A stretch of DNA of 64,000 nucleotides from Ambrosia x helenae (GCA_030844895.1 CM061226.1:97997292-98061291); one strand, 5' to 3'; shown: positions 45,008 through 56,427, counted from the stretch's first letter. Notes: generated by a model not told the origin, from the sequence alone. Translations and numbers: made by a program.

Positions 45008-47684
45008 TGTGACACCCGGCAAACTCAGGTTAGTAACATTAACTAAACTAGTAAGTTTACCTTAGCGAGTCATGCATATTACGTACTTAACTGGGTCAGT
45101 CGAGTCGTTACGATGATTCTGGGAATCATCGGGAGTCGTTACGATGATCCGCGGGATCATCGGGAGTCGATCCATAACCATAGGTACAAGGATTGGTGAT
45201 TCGTGGAATCACCGGATTTAACGCACACACACAAGTCTCGAGTCCCGGGAATTGGTGAACGAATGTAAACGTGTTAGTTATCATGCATTATGTGTTTGTA
45301 ATCATTATGTGACTTATCGGTATGTGAATACGTGTTTATATATGTTAAAATAGTGTTTAACGCGCCAAAAACCCAATCTGGAACCTTACAGGCGATTAGG
45401 AACCAGGAAGGCTCCTAATCGCCACTTCTATAGGCGAATAAGGATGATTACTGGCGATTAGGGCTTCTAATCGCCAGTATATAGGCGATTAGAGGCTCTA
45501 ATCGCCTGTACTGATCTCCTACTCGCCTGGACTGCAATGCACGAGTCAAAACACCTATAAATACATCCCTTGACTTCCCAAACACTCTTAGTGCAACCCT
45601 AACTGATCCTAAGCCTCCCACACACCTCAAAACACTTCTGGAACTTGTTTTGCTTCAAAACTCACCATTTCCAAGCTAATACACCTTTCTTTGATAAAAT
45701 CCAAGGTGTGTTCTTCATCCCAAACCTTTATAATGTTATTGTTTTGGTTCCCCAAAAGTCCAGACCTTGTTTTGATAAGAATGTGTCTTTAAAAACCTTG
45801 GAAATGAGTTCTAAAACAAGTCTACACCATAATACTTGCTATATGTGAAGTATTGATGCATATGATGATTTTTAGTGATTATAACATGAATGTTTCCATG
45901 AATTTGATGTACTTCTGATGTGTAGGAGTTGTTAGGATGATTATCTACGAGTTTAAGCTATTGTTATAGTGTTTAGATGAAAGTATGCATTTTGACCCAT
46001 TTGGGTGATTCTTGAAGAATTAGGGTGTTATGATATGATTCATTGCTTGTTTATTGTTAGGAATCATGCTAGAATGATATTATAACATGGAGATGATGAT
46101 TTTCAAGTTGTAGGAGGTGTAACCTGGTCTTTACTATTTAAGGAAAGATTTCATAGTTAATGAAACCTAGTACTTTGCCATTTTTGGAAATAATCGCACC
46201 GAGGCCGTTAGAGCAGAGATAAATTGGGGGTTTTTGCTTGGAATGGGTTGGTTAATGGTTTAGGTTTGATGTTAGGTGTTTTTTACATGTTTCGGATCTG
46301 ATTTGGAGGGTTTAACGCGCGAAATTGTGCGACAACAGGAACAGGGGCGAATAGGGCTCTAATCGCCTGATGTATCAGGCGATTACAGCCTAATCGCCTG
46401 ATACATCAGGCGATTAGCCCCTACTCGCCTGTTGACCATCTCCTACTCACCAGTTGACTTTTCCTAATTGCATGTAAGTTTCCTAATCGCGTGTACTGCT
46501 GTCGTAAGCGTATTTTGACATCCCGGAACATGATTTGACACCTAGGAACATGATAGGAACCCGGGATACACCCAATGACTTAGTAACACGTGTTCGGACT
46601 TGTTTATGCGTTAATTGAGCGTTATGCTAGACTAGGTGAACTCTTGCGCGTACTAAGTGTTTAATTGCATATATTGCATGATGTCTTGTATTGTCTAACA
46701 CGTGGATGTCGGGTCACCAATAGGATGTCGGGTCTTGTCTGGTACGGTCAGTTTAACAGTCAAAGGTGTTTTCAAACGTTTATGGTTATGGTCTGGACAT
46801 TCGGGGACTAGTTAACCTGCAGGTTATTAGTCCGGATACTTATACACATCTTATGATAGGTCGCCGCTATTTGGGGCTATCATAGCATAATTACTTAACT
46901 GTTTTCAAGTAACGCAATCTAAGGTGAGTGTCACAGCCCCACTTTTACCGTTTTGCTTTCGGGGGAGAAACATGCTACTTACGTACTTATTAAAGGTCAT
47001 GTTATACTATGGGCACTTTATGTCAATATACGGCTTTTATGGAAAGTCCCAGGGGGAAACCATGAATGTGCGAGGATGCACAACGAGGGAAATGTGGATA
47101 GATCTATTGGGCCTCACAAACCCCACTCGACGGCGGGGATGCGGGCGGGTGCATATTGTCTCTAACTCTCGGGTTATCGAGGCATCGGTAACCCAGTCAA
47201 TCTGGGCTGGATTCATCTTTTGGTACATGTTTAGTAATGGGTTCCCAACTGTAGTAGTAAAAACACTTAACGTCTAGCTAACGTTCTTATGACATAGTAT
47301 TAACGGGAATGATCTTTTCAAACTTGTAACAACTCATTTATAAAAGAAAACCTGTGAACTCACCAGCATTATATGTTGACATTTTTGGCATGTTTTCTCA
47401 GGTCGCTAAGGTAGCAGTTAATGGGCTAAGCGCACGGAGTCATGCACAGCGTCTAACATTTTGAAGCATATTAAATAATGTTTTGTAAACTATAATATGT
47501 CTTTTGGTTGTAAACAAGAAATGCTTCCGCTGCTGGTTTACGGCTCAAAGCTTGATGTTTTGGTTTTAAAATATATATATATGAATGCATGTTTGTCGTT
47601 TGTTTACTGTGATCGTTGACTGGGATCCTGGTGTGTCACGCGCCTCGCGGTAAAGCCCCGCATGTTGAATTTGAGGGTGTGACA
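45008..47684 (+). mobile_element. Solo LTR, 2.68 kb, related to the 10701 LTR
   Basis: Starts TGTGACACCCGG and ends AGGGTGTGACA. A TATA box CTATAAATA lies at 45555-45563, about 550 bp in. Length and end style match the 10701-14882 LTR without its Pack-MULE. No internal domain or second LTR. Flanks TGATA / GTTTA do not form a clear TSD. Two blocks of GGCGATTAG/CTAATCGCC palindromes (45365-45540, 46335-46500) lie either side of the promoter. Confidence 0.7.
45365..46500. repeat. GGCGATTAG / CTAATCGCC palindrome clusters
   Basis: Examples are CTGGCGATTAGGGCTTC with TAATCGCCAG (near 45450), AGGCGATTAGAGGCTC with TAATCGCCT (near 45482), and CAGGCGATTACAGCC with TAATCGCCTG (near 46376). At least six inverted copies in two clusters, each able to form a short hairpin. 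They lie inside the solo LTR. Confidence 0.85.
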
Positions 47685-48149
47685 GTTTAACTACCGTCAA
47701 ATCGCACAAATACGCCATTCGAATCTTAAAGTCGCATATAAAATAAGGTGTTAACTATTAGGCTGCCAATAAATAAAAGACACTGTTCAATTTCAGTTTG
47801 TATATGCCACACCCCCATTGCCAACATCTGAACCATCAACTTGCCTCTGCTCACCACCAGATTCATTTGAATTCCCTTTGATATACATATCATACTTTCA
47901 TTTTCTAACTATTATCACTCGGGTTGACTATACCAATGTCTTGTGAGCCAGTTTCTGAATGACAACACGTACAAAACGGCTAGCTTATGTTGGTGTAAAA
48001 CTGAGTTTTGTGTGGCGTTTGTTGATATCAGTTGACCCGTCCATTGACGAAGACCAAAATAAAGATCTTTTCTTGACCTTGGAAAACAATCATGCACTTC
48101 ATTTGAGGTCCAATGCTCATGCCATCTTGGAATAACTGGTAATTTTCAC
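47685..48149 (-). other. Spacer with a possible terminal exon fragment
   Basis: Minus-strand 47894-47796 reads MYIKGNSNESGGEQRQVDGS and continues VGNGGVAYTN-stop, a low-complexity but plausible C-terminal fragment. No acceptor or partner exon was found. Elsewhere nothing is recognised. Confidence 0.25.
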
Positions 48150-48421
48150 CCTTTTTAGACATAAATCGGCTTGCAGTGTTACATCTCCATCATACACTTT
48201 AAAAAGGTGTTACCTGCCACCATGCGGGTCAGGCATGATAACCTAAAGGAAGTCTTCTGGTGCAATTGGTACACTGAACTAAAAATCCATATCACCCTTT
48301 TCAATGGGGAGTTTTGTGTCAGTTTCTCTCTTGGAATCGCAACAAAGATACAAGCTTTTAATGTGGAAGGGGTCAGAAACATGCGACAAATTTAAATTAA
48401 GTACTCTTCGTAAAGAATTAA

Positions 48422-48718
48422 ATGCAATGGTATGCATTCCAGAGACTTAAGGCGCCACATTGGTTAGGGTGGATCCCTTTAAAAGTCCATTGTTTCCTAT
48501 GGAGGACTGTTTTGAAGCATATTCCAACTCAAGATGCATTAATTGTGAGACGGGTTGTGGTTCCCACTGTTTGTGTGTCTTTTGCGGCCGCCGACCTTGT
48601 TGCAGAATCCACAGACCATATCCTTATTGCTTGTGGATTCACAATCTATGTCTGGAAGCAGGTCTTCATAACGAAACAAAACATATTGTCGAATCCAACA
48701 GGTCAAACCGGTAAATAA
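48422..48718 (+). pseudogene. LINE fragment: RT zinc-binding (zf-RVT) domain
   Basis: WLGWIPLKVHCFLWRTVLKH, then IPTQDAL, and after a diverged stretch DHILIACGFTIYVW. This W-x-P-K-V-x-x-F-x-W-R and H-(I/L)-F-x-x-C-like pattern belongs to the zinc-binding region after plant non-LTR reverse transcriptases. The usual Cys pair is partly lost. It is truncated on both sides and out of frame upstream. It lies beside the golgin-like exon, in what would be that gene's intron. Confidence 0.7.
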
Positions 48719-48741
48719 TTCAGCTAAAAAAGAAGCATTAC

Positions 48742-48883
48742 CTACAGAAGTGGAAGAAGTTCCATCAGCATTCTCTTCCAACCCAAGCGCATTATCGAAA
48801 TTCTTCTCGATAGTCTTAACACCAGCACTGATCTTATTAACAGCTTCAGAGAAATCAGGAAAGTTACCACTAAACCAGGCCAT
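48742..48883 (-). pseudogene. Golgin candidate 5-like first coding exon
   Basis: On the minus strand MAWFSGNFPDFSEAV, then KTIEKNFDNALGLEE and NADGTSSTSV, ends at GTAG|GTAATG (donor at 48741-48740). The MAWFSG...F-P-D...AVNK...IEKNFD-ALG N-terminus is characteristic of the plant golgin candidate 5 (TMF-like Golgi coiled-coil) family. A full protein has hundreds more residues; no following exons with coiled coil are seen to the left, where a LINE fragment and a solo LTR lie. Either the remaining exons are displaced by insertions or this is a captured or orphan exon. Confidence 0.6.
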
Positions 48884-49503
48884 ATCCTAACCTATAAGTA
48901 ACTTAATCTCCACAATTATAGAAACAGTACATATCAAATGCATCAATAACCCTACAAAAGTTCAACCAAACAATGACATCATCGGTAGTAAATCAATCCA
49001 ACAAAGAAGAACAAAAAAAAAATACAATATTACTTATATGGATACTTACTATAGGCCAAACACATTCAAGAATGTATACACATTCAAAACAGATTCAAAA
49101 CAATTGATTTCAAATCAACACCCAAAACAATTTTTTTAAAAGCAAAACATATTGTCGAGCAAAATTGGTAGGCACACATATAAGCAAAACAAACAACCGA
49201 ATAACAACAATTTTTGGAAGCAAAACAAACCCACTCAAGATTAAACCAACACTTAAGAAAAAAAAAATATATTAAAAATAGATTCAAACAAACATGACAC
49301 AATTCAAGTGACATCATCATCATCATAAGTATGAAGCATTTATTATTTTTAAATTATTGTGTCTCAAAGTGTGAATTACAACTAAATTAACCAAATTGGG
49401 AATTGGGTAATCACATAATAATGAAAAAAATCCCAAAGTTAAACCCTTTTAACATACATTCACAACATATTACAAAAGGGTTTAATTAAAAAAAAAAAGA
49501 TAC

Positions 49504-49569
49504 CCGTTTCTTGCCGGCTTCCAATCGCTGTTGCCTTTTGGAATTAGAAGACACCTGATTCGAAGCCAT
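49504..49569 (-). other. Possible first coding exon of an unidentified gene (minus)
   Basis: The minus strand ATG at 49569 opens MASNQVSSNSKRQQ then RLEAGKKR and meets a donor-like GTATCT (49503). Such a Lys/Arg-rich LEAGKKR start occurs in several plant coiled-coil proteins. No second exon can be assigned. An (AG)n tract at 49735-49763 would sit in its leader (CT on minus). Confidence 0.35.
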
Positions 49570-49727
49570 TAAACCTGAAAGGGGGTGACCAGAATAATAG
49601 GGATCGGAAATGATTGGGGGGGGGTAATATTATTATTATGTACAAATTGAAATAATTTGAATGCTAAAACATTTGTTAAAGATTAGACCGGGTTGTTGCA
49701 GGTGGAGGCGGACGGTGGTGAGGTTGG

Positions 49728-49734
<7 letters not shown>

Positions 49735-49763
<29 letters not shown>
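49735..49763. repeat. (AG)n microsatellite
   Basis: About 14 AG dinucleotides, followed by GT/AG-rich sequence to 49850. Small ORFs across it are artefacts. Confidence 0.9.
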
Positions 49764-49764
<1 letters not shown>

Positions 49765-49902
49765 TTATGCAGAAGAATGTGGGTGTGTGTGTGAACTTTG
49801 GAGAAAATCAGGAGAGAAAGGGGAGTGGGTGTGTGTGAGAGAGGGGAAAAAGACGCGTGTACAGTAAGTGGACACGTAAAGGACATATGGAAGAACTGGA
49901 AA

Positions 49903-49992
49903 AACGTTTTTTTTTAAAAAACACACACAATTCGCCGGACTCGAACCCGGGGTCACACACATGCAAACAACAGGCAAACCAGCTGGTCTGCA
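49903..49992 (-). repeat. tRNA-derived SINE-like repeat
   Basis: Minus strand GACCAGCTGGTTTGCC (A-box-like), CCGGGTTCGAGTCCGGCGAA (B-box), then GTGTGTG and an A-rich tail (T-run on plus). Same kind as 13817-13917. Not a foldable tRNA. Confidence 0.5.
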
Positions 49993-50171
49993 AGAATATT
50001 TGTTAACATATTCGTAATGTTTTATATAAATACGATTATAATGGATAAAGGATTTATAAAAATAATAATTTAATTACTGTTCAAATCCAAAGGTTTATTA
50101 TTATAGTTAAATATAATTGTTAGTGATATTTTGATATTGATTTTAAGTACATATCTAATTTGGTTATTATC

Positions 50172-50300
50172 GATGTGGGGCTAGTTCATTTGCTAAGGGC
50201 ATAGGTGTATGTCTTATAGATGCGAGGTTTGATTAGGTTAAAATTTCATATATATGTTCATAGTTGAGATTGTTGGTAGATATTTTCTTAGTTGGGATTA
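50172..50300 (+). repeat. SINE-like fragment related to 16702
   Basis: GGGGCTAGTTCATTTGCTAA and then GCGAGGTTTGATTAGG resemble A and B boxes, with a diverged 3' part. No TSD. Confidence 0.35.
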
Positions 50301-50314
50301 AAATGCAACAAATA

Positions 50315-51020
50315 TGTCACACCCTGCTTAGGCGGAAACACGGGATGCAACCACGAAAAGTTTTCAAGCACAAGATTTGAGCAAACATTCAATTTTATTC
50401 AATAATAAAAGTACCAAACTTGTTCGACGAATACAACCATCACAAAACATTGTTTAAAACCATACATAGGACCATAAGTTTTGAAAACATAAATAGGGAT
50501 AATGGTGAATGAATGCCCAAAAAAATCCCCAAGTTCCATCCATAACTTAGTTACCTGAAAAACATGTATAAAAACTTTGTCAACATAAAGTTGGTGAGGT
50601 TACAAGTTTTGAAATAAACGAAAATGTAAAGTTTAATGAAATCCATGAATGACCCATCATTGTCTAGCTAAGATCAATGATAATAAACGATCACGAGTCC
50701 ATAACCGAACCTTGACGAGTGGTGCCTCGCACATTGCACAATAAAGGCAATGTGTCATCATAAAAGAAATACAAGCATTCTTTTGTCGTATGTATCCGGG
50801 TTAGAGCGACTAACCAAGAGTGGGCGTGTCAACCCAATAGATCTATTCAAGCGTTTCTAGGCTAAATCCATAGCTAATGGTTACGGTAAACTAAATATAC
50901 GAGGGCTTTGGTGAGTACTCTAAACATATTGTCTCATGTATACCAGTCTGCTAGGAATTCATTCTAAAACTAGGAATTCTCTCTAAACATATTGTTGTTG
51001 TTGTTGTTTTATTATTAATA
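50315..51020 (-). mobile_element. LTR fragment of the TGTNACACCC family (minus strand)
   Basis: The plus text TGTCACACCCTGCTTAGGCGG, then AAACACGGG, and CCTGAAAAACATGTATAAAA with TTTGTCAACA...TTGGTGAG parallels the first about 300 bp of the 10701 LTR. The rest of the LTR is missing; similarity fades before the TTG repeat near 51000. Confidence 0.6.
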
Positions 51021-51054
51021 TTTCCTTACAAACACACACACACACACATACACA

Positions 51055-51160
51055 CATATTTTTTTTGAACGACTAATTATATCATCACCTAATATTCACC
51101 CTTATCACTTGTGGGGGGATTCGAACTCCTGACCTCACCTTGTATGCTCTCACCCCCACA
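51055..51160 (-). repeat. SINE 3'/B-box-like fragment
   Basis: TTTTTTGAACGACTAATTAT resembles the tail TTTTGAACGATC of the 35680 SINE. On the minus strand AGGAGTTCGAATCCCCCC is a B-box. Probably a diverged SINE next to a (CA)n tract (51035-51053). Confidence 0.5.
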
Positions 51161-51873
51161 CATATATATAATCTAAAAAATCACTATATCTCTCCCACCC
51201 ACCCCCACACTCTCTCTCCCCCTCCCCTGCCAACACCATCACCAAGCACCAAGCACGAGCCATCTGACTACAACCACTCCGTCCCACTGTGTACGTGTCA
51301 CCAAATCTAAAACATCTCTGTACTTTTGCTATGACTCGGTAGAAAAAAAAAGGCGACAACTACGGGAAGAAAAAACCCTTGAAGACTGCTACTATCACCA
51401 CCATAATCAGCTAACCTAATGACGGTGGTAAACTAGTTAGGGTTCAGACCATCGAGTGCAGGCGACGGCGATAAAGGTGGTTAGGGCTCAAATCTTCATC
51501 ACACCTTCATTTAAAACCTTAGTTGCTAAATCTTCATATGACTACCAGTGTGGTCTGCTGTGATTGCCGAAGGATTGTCGGACGTTTGGACAGACGCCAC
51601 CCCCAACACCCACCTTCGAGCTAGTGTTGGTCACATCAACTAATTTCTCTTTGCTTTCCTCTTCTTCAACCATTTGCGTAGCTAATTCATTCGAAGATGC
51701 ACGAATATCGAGGCTTTTAAGTAAGAATTCGAGGATTTAATCAATGTATTGAAGGATTAATCGAGAAGAAAGTTGTAATCAGAGGTTTATATGGTGGTGA
51801 TAGATTGTTGGGGGTTTTTGTTTGAATTTGGGGTTTTGTCAAAATTTAGGGGTTTGTTAAGGTGATTTGACCC
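51161..51873. other. Intergenic DNA, nothing recognised
   Basis: A CT/CA-rich block (51160-51240), then unique sequence. No coding pattern that I can support. Confidence 0.35.
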
Positions 51874-51876
51874 TAA

Positions 51877-52260
51877 GTGTTTGGGATTGAGTTTGGAAAT
51901 GCAAAAGTGCTTTTGATCAGAAGTGCTTATTGGCTTATGACTTTTTGAAAAAAGGGTTTTAAAAAAAGTGTTTGGATTAGCTTTTGGGATGAGAAACGTC
52001 AAAAATTCAATAGATTGTTTTTTAAATGTTTCGCTTAACTTATTGTGAATATTGGTTGTATGGGTGGTAGATTTGTAATTTTTTCCAAAAGCCAGGATTT
52101 CTAACTTCTCAAAAACAGCTTTTACACCCTTAAAAATCAAAAGCCAAAAGTCAAAACAGAAAGTGTTTTTGGGTTACACAAACAGCTTATTGACTTATTG
52201 GCTCCTTAGAAAAGCCAATAAATCAATAAGTTCTTTTATAACTCAATCCCAAACACCCTC
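51877..52260. mobile_element. PIF/Harbinger-type MITE (GTGTTTGGGATTGAG family), 384 bp
   Basis: Starts GTGTTTGGGATTGAGTTTGG and ends AACTCAATCCCAAACACCC with TC, flanked by TAA on both sides (51874-51876, 52261-52263). The interior has AAAAGCCAAAAGTCA and TTATTGACTTATTGGCT words. Closely related to 61181-61584. The 117-aa minus ORF here is an artefact. Confidence 0.85.
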
Positions 52261-52317
52261 TAAATCCGGTGATGTTGTTGGAGGTACGGTGAGTTGAGTG
52301 AGGGATGGAGGGATGTT

Positions 52318-52516
52318 CAGGGGCGAAGTATACTTGGGGCCAGAGGTGGCCCTCCCCTCCCCCCCCCCCCCCCGTTTTTTGGCGTAGTAGTGGAAATTTG
52401 CGATTTTCATAGGTAAATTGAGTCCGGGTTGAGTCTGGCCCCCGCCTATTTTCCACTACATATCGAAAAAAATTGAGTTCGGCCCCCGCCGATTCCAAAA
52501 CCAAGCTTCGCCACTG
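52318..52516. mobile_element. hAT-type MITE (CAGTGGCGAAGC family), 199 bp
   Basis: Starts CAGGGGCGAAGTATACTTGG and ends CCAAGCTTCGCCACTG. The 8-bp TSD GGGATGTT / GGGATATT has one mismatch. It contains a C-run of about 17 (52357-52373). Confidence 0.9.
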
Positions 52517-52524
52517 GGGATATT

Positions 52525-53900
52525 GATGGAGGTGACGTGGTTGGAGTGGTGGTGGAGATGAGGAGAATGGTGGTTGGTTAGGAGAATGGTGGAGATGAGG
52601 AGGAGAAACAGGTTTGTAAGGAAATAATAATAAGTTTTGAAATGATCCCTTAAGTTTATAGTGTTTTACATTTTTGTTACGTAGACTAATCAGGTTAGAC
52701 ATCCGTTAGTTTGAGGGTAATGGAACAAACTAACTTGCAAGTTAGAAGTGTTATTGGTCAAAGTGATACTTCAGAGTATTATCTATCAATGGGTGAAAAT
52801 TAGGAGTATTTAAATCCATTTCTCCTTTTAAAAATATGCTTAACCGGGCATACTCATGTTTATGCCATAATTAAATTTAATAATTGTTTGGATTGTTGGG
52901 GAGGGACGACGAGCATGAAACTTTTCAATAAAATCAACTAGTCATTAGTCAACAACGTTGAGAATATTATATGTGGAATTTGTAATTGATATTGAGAATT
53001 ATGTGACACTATACGACGAAGACTTCCATCAAACTTTTCCACACAACAGTTAAGCAACAAACTTGGCTTCCTTGAAATCTAGGGTTAAAAAATCTAGAAT
53101 TAATCATATTAGAGCTAGCAAACTCTACATATTAGATCGCACAATTAGCAGGCATCAAGTCATAAACGGGGTGAGATGTGAGTTGAGGCTAGCTAGGTGT
53201 GTCGTGGCAGGTTTAATCGGCGAACATCACACGACCCATATATTTATTCATGTAAAAGACATTACTTCTAATCCGGACACACTTAGAAATCATATAATTA
53301 CCCGAACATGATCTAGATAACCCATTTATCTAAATGGGGTAACGTGTAGACTGTTTGTGTACGGTTGTAATCAAGTTCTTAAAGGGATGGAAGGTGGTAA
53401 TAATTCGTTAGACTGACTATAAAGAAGTTTACGAGTTGACATGCATAATTAAACGAGTTAAACATATGTCAACTCGATCGTATACGACCTGTTTAACTAA
53501 GCGAATAAAATGGTCAAACCGACACGACCCCTTTATTTAATGGGTTAAACATGACAACCCAAAAATTGATTATTTTCATATCATGTTCATTGTGTTTCAG
53601 GTCGTGTCAAAAATTGTCACCGTTGATGATTAATCCATCATTTTTACTATTTCCTAATTTTATACACGGTTAATATATAAAACATGACATAAAATGTTTA
53701 TTCCAAAAAATGTATCTATCCGATGTATGTGAATACAATTCGATATCAGCATAATTTTTATTCATGTTTAGACTATTCTTTCTATCTTATCAAAATTAGT
53801 TCACTATCAACTCACACTTCTAAGTCTTCTGAATTTTCTTTGCACCATTGTTAAATTTCCAGCCTAACTTTTGGACAGATATATTATGATCTTTGAAAAG
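52525..53900. other. Intergenic DNA upstream of the PR-5 gene
   Basis: No gene. 53400-53600 holds diverged CAACTCG/GGGTTAAAC words typical of old repeats. Confidence 0.4.
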
Positions 53901-53925
53901 TTGCATGCAGCCCCTCACCTAGTTC

Positions 53926-53942
53926 CCTATATATATATATCT
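53926..53942 (+). promoter_or_regulatory. TATA box of the PR-5 gene
   Basis: CCTATATATATATAT, about 60 bp before ATG 53995. Confidence 0.6.
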
Positions 53943-53994
53943 GTTTAATAAAACATCTTTAACACAATACTTAAACATATACATACATACAAAC

Positions 53995-54675
53995 ATGACT
54001 TCTGTCAATAACCTTCTAATATCAATCACCCTTCTTTCCATTGGATGCTTCACTCTCACTCGAGGAGCCAATTTCGACGTCGTAAATCAATGTCCATACA
54101 CTGTTTGGGCCGCTGCGTCGCCTGGTGGAGGCAGGCGGCTCGAAAGTGGCCAATCTTGGCAAGTGACAGTTGCACCAGGAACGGCTGGAGCACGTATTTG
54201 GGGACGAACCGGTTGCACCTTTGATGCCAATGGAAGAGGGAGGTGTGACACCGGTGATTGCAATGGAATGCTGGAATGTCAAGGCTATGGGTCACCACCC
54301 AACACATTAGCTGAATTCGCGCTTAATCAAGACAACAATAATGACTTTGTAGACATATCTGTTATTGATGGGTTTAATGTCCCTATGGAGTTTAGCCCAG
54401 TTGGTGCTTCGTGCAAGACAATGAGGTGTGTTGGTAATCTAATTGGTGAGTGCCCTGAACAACTACGGACAACAGGAGGATGCAACAATCCTTGCACGGT
54501 TTTCAAAACCGTCGAGTATTGTTGCACCATTGAGCGCGGTAGTTGTGGACCAACTCCGTTTTCTAGGTTCTTTAAAGACAGATGTCCCGATGCTTATAGT
54601 TACCCACAAGATGACCCGAGCAGTCTATTTACTTGCCCTGGTGGTACTAACTACAAAGTTGTGTTCTGTCCATGA
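53995..54675 (+). CDS. Thaumatin-like / osmotin PR-5 protein, 226 aa
   Basis: A single intact exon, usual for PR-5. An N-terminal signal peptide (residues 1 to about 24, LLISITLLSIGCFTLTRG) precedes mature ANFDVVNQCPYTVW, so it enters the secretory pathway. The mature part has 16 cysteines as in thaumatin, giving eight disulfides. The family signature is present as ARIWGRTGCTFD (about residues 66-77), and the acidic-cleft Arg, Glu and Asp residues can be placed (AEFALN, DISVIDGF, CPDAYSYPQDD). There is no long C-terminal vacuolar extension after NYKVVFCP, so apoplastic location is more likely. PR-5 proteins are stress- and pathogen-induced and many are antifungal (family knowledge). Confidence 0.97.
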   Translation: MTSVNNLLISITLLSIGCFTLTRGANFDVVNQCPYTVWAAASPGGGRRLESGQSWQVTVAPGTAGARIWGRTGCTFDANGRGRCDTGDCNGMLECQGYGSPPNTLAEFALNQDNNNDFVDISVIDGFNVPMEFSPVGASCKTMRCVGNLIGECPEQLRTTGGCNNPCTVFKTVEYCCTIERGSCGPTPFSRFFKDRCPDAYSYPQDDPSSLFTCPGGTNYKVVFCP

Positions 54676-55166
54676 ACACTTTGGATATTTGAAGTTTAGT
54701 AACATATTATAAAATAAGGAGGGTTGCACCTCATCTTGGAGTTTTAATAAATATGTGATTGTCATAGTTTGCATAATTCGGATTCCCACTTGGAGTTTAT
54801 GTTACTTTTTTGTGTGTGACAACGGGTGAATATCATTATTATTTTCTTGCTAGGAAAACTACAATATAAATTATTTTTGTAACGCCAAATTTCTAGCAAG
54901 AGACTAGAAAAAATTTTCAAATGCTTCACACCGAAAAAATGATCGCTTGCATAACTTTATTCTTCCTACGGCCCAACTTCGTTTATGAAGATTAAGCAAG
55001 TTTCGCACCGAGAAATCGTATATATAGTCGGAATACGACACCAGTTACTACTAATAAATTGCCAAACCGAAGAGGCAAAACGCAAGAGGTCAGCAAGTGT
55101 TTAATATGCTCATCCATATCCCCACAAAAATCTACAATCCACCAAATTACAATAAAAAGTAGTAAC
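54676..55166. other. PR-5 3' flank
   Basis: 3' UTR-like AT-rich sequence with AATAAATATG near 54748 (possible polyadenylation signal). Nothing else is recognised. Confidence 0.4.
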
Positions 55167-55181
55167 TTTTCAAAGTATGAT

Positions 55182-55954
55182 TTTTTTTTTTTTTTTTTTT
55201 GAACGGCAAGTAGTGCAACCAGTGAAGCTCCGGCTAACACCCTGGGCCAGCCTGTACTGATTACCCATTTCCCCTGAATTGGGGATCTCCCCAGGTGGAA
55301 CTAGAGGTGAGCAAATCGTTTTTTTTTTTTGCCGAACGGTTTCGGTTCCAAACCGGTTCGCTACAGTACCGGTTCCTGGCCGAACCGGTTTCGGTTCCAA
55401 ACCGGTTCGGTTTTGGACCGGTTTTGTCGATTCGTAAGACCGGTTTCGGTTCGGTTTCAGTTTCGGTTTGTTTCGGTTTCGGTTCTTAATCGGTTTTTCG
55501 CGCACTTTTTTAAAATCATATAAATTACATAAAATTTAACTTTTAGTAACTTTTAGGGTTTTTTAAAAAAAGAAAATGAATATTAATACAAAAAAACAAA
55601 GTTTTATTTGTGTTTATGGCCAAAAAAATGTATTTTTCTTAAACCGGTTTCAGTTCGGTTTCGGGTTTTTTCGGTTTCGGCCGGTTTGTGTACCGGTTTC
55701 GGTTTCTTTTGACCGGTTTTTCCGTCGGTTTTAGGCCGGTTTTCGGTTCGGTTCAGTTTGAGATTTTTTTAGTACCGGTTTCGGTTCGGGTCAGTTTTAC
55801 CGGTTCGGTTCCCGAACCAGTTTTTTTTGCTCACCTCTAGGTGGAACCCCCACATGTGGTAAATATGGTTCCAACAAGAATCAAACCCTCAACCTCCACA
55901 TGACCTCTACTCTAGCTCCCCCAATTTTCACCAATTGAACTAGGCTTCATCGGT
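55182..55954 (-). mobile_element. SINE interrupted by a hAT MITE, TSD TTTTCAAAGTATGAT
   Basis: An exact 15-bp TSD (55167-55181, 55955-55969). The minus-strand head has GCCTAGTTCAATTGGTGAAA (A-box) and GGGTTTGATTCTTG (B-box), and the A-tail is the T-run at 55181-55200. Without the MITE and its TSD copy the SINE is about 227 bp. Confidence 0.9.
55302..55839. mobile_element. hAT-type MITE, 538 bp, TSD GGTGGAAC, nested in the SINE
   Basis: TIRs TAGAGGTGAGCAAA / TTTGCTCACCTCTA with an exact 8-bp TSD GGTGGAAC (55294-55301, 55840-55847). Subterminal regions are packed with CGGTTTCGGTT and ACCGGTT words. Non-coding. Confidence 0.95.
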
Positions 55955-55969
55955 TTTTCAAAGTATGAT

Positions 55970-56425
55970 GTCTCAAGGAAATTTGATTTCTTTGTTTTTT
56001 TAGTTTCAATCCCACTATAATTGGCAATTGAATGTTAAAAAATATTCCTTGGTTAGAATATGTTAATTATTGTAAGCAAAGGAAACGACTATGGGATTGA
56101 CATGACTTTCGGTAGTACTTAGTTATGAGACTCTAATATAATATTTTGTTCGAGTCACCTTGAAAAGTTTGTTATTCTTTTGACAAAATAGTACTATAGT
56201 TAGGACTTTGATCCGTTTTAATAATTATAATATGTTTTATCCTATTTTGTGATTAAAGTTTTTTTTACGTATATATGATCGATCCTGTTTCGAATGAACT
56301 GATAAAACATAACATGTTGTTAAGGACTGAAACAAGTTTGTGAGAAGAGAAGACTAACTTAGACATAGAAATCCTAACACCTAATTAACCCCTCTAAGTT
56401 ATCGCAGGATTTCTCTTACGAGGAG
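55970..56425. other. Intergenic DNA, nothing recognised
   Basis: AT-rich, no supported feature. Confidence 0.4.
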
Positions 56426-56427
56426 AA

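Noticed and set aside
46924..47277. 117-aa ORF starting MSVTAPLLPF
   Set aside because: Inside the solo LTR, no family resemblance, and frames of this length occur by chance in GC-richer LTR parts.
51787..52702. Minus-strand ORFs of 117 and 159 aa
   Set aside because: They cover MITEs with clear TSDs and have no coding signature outside them.
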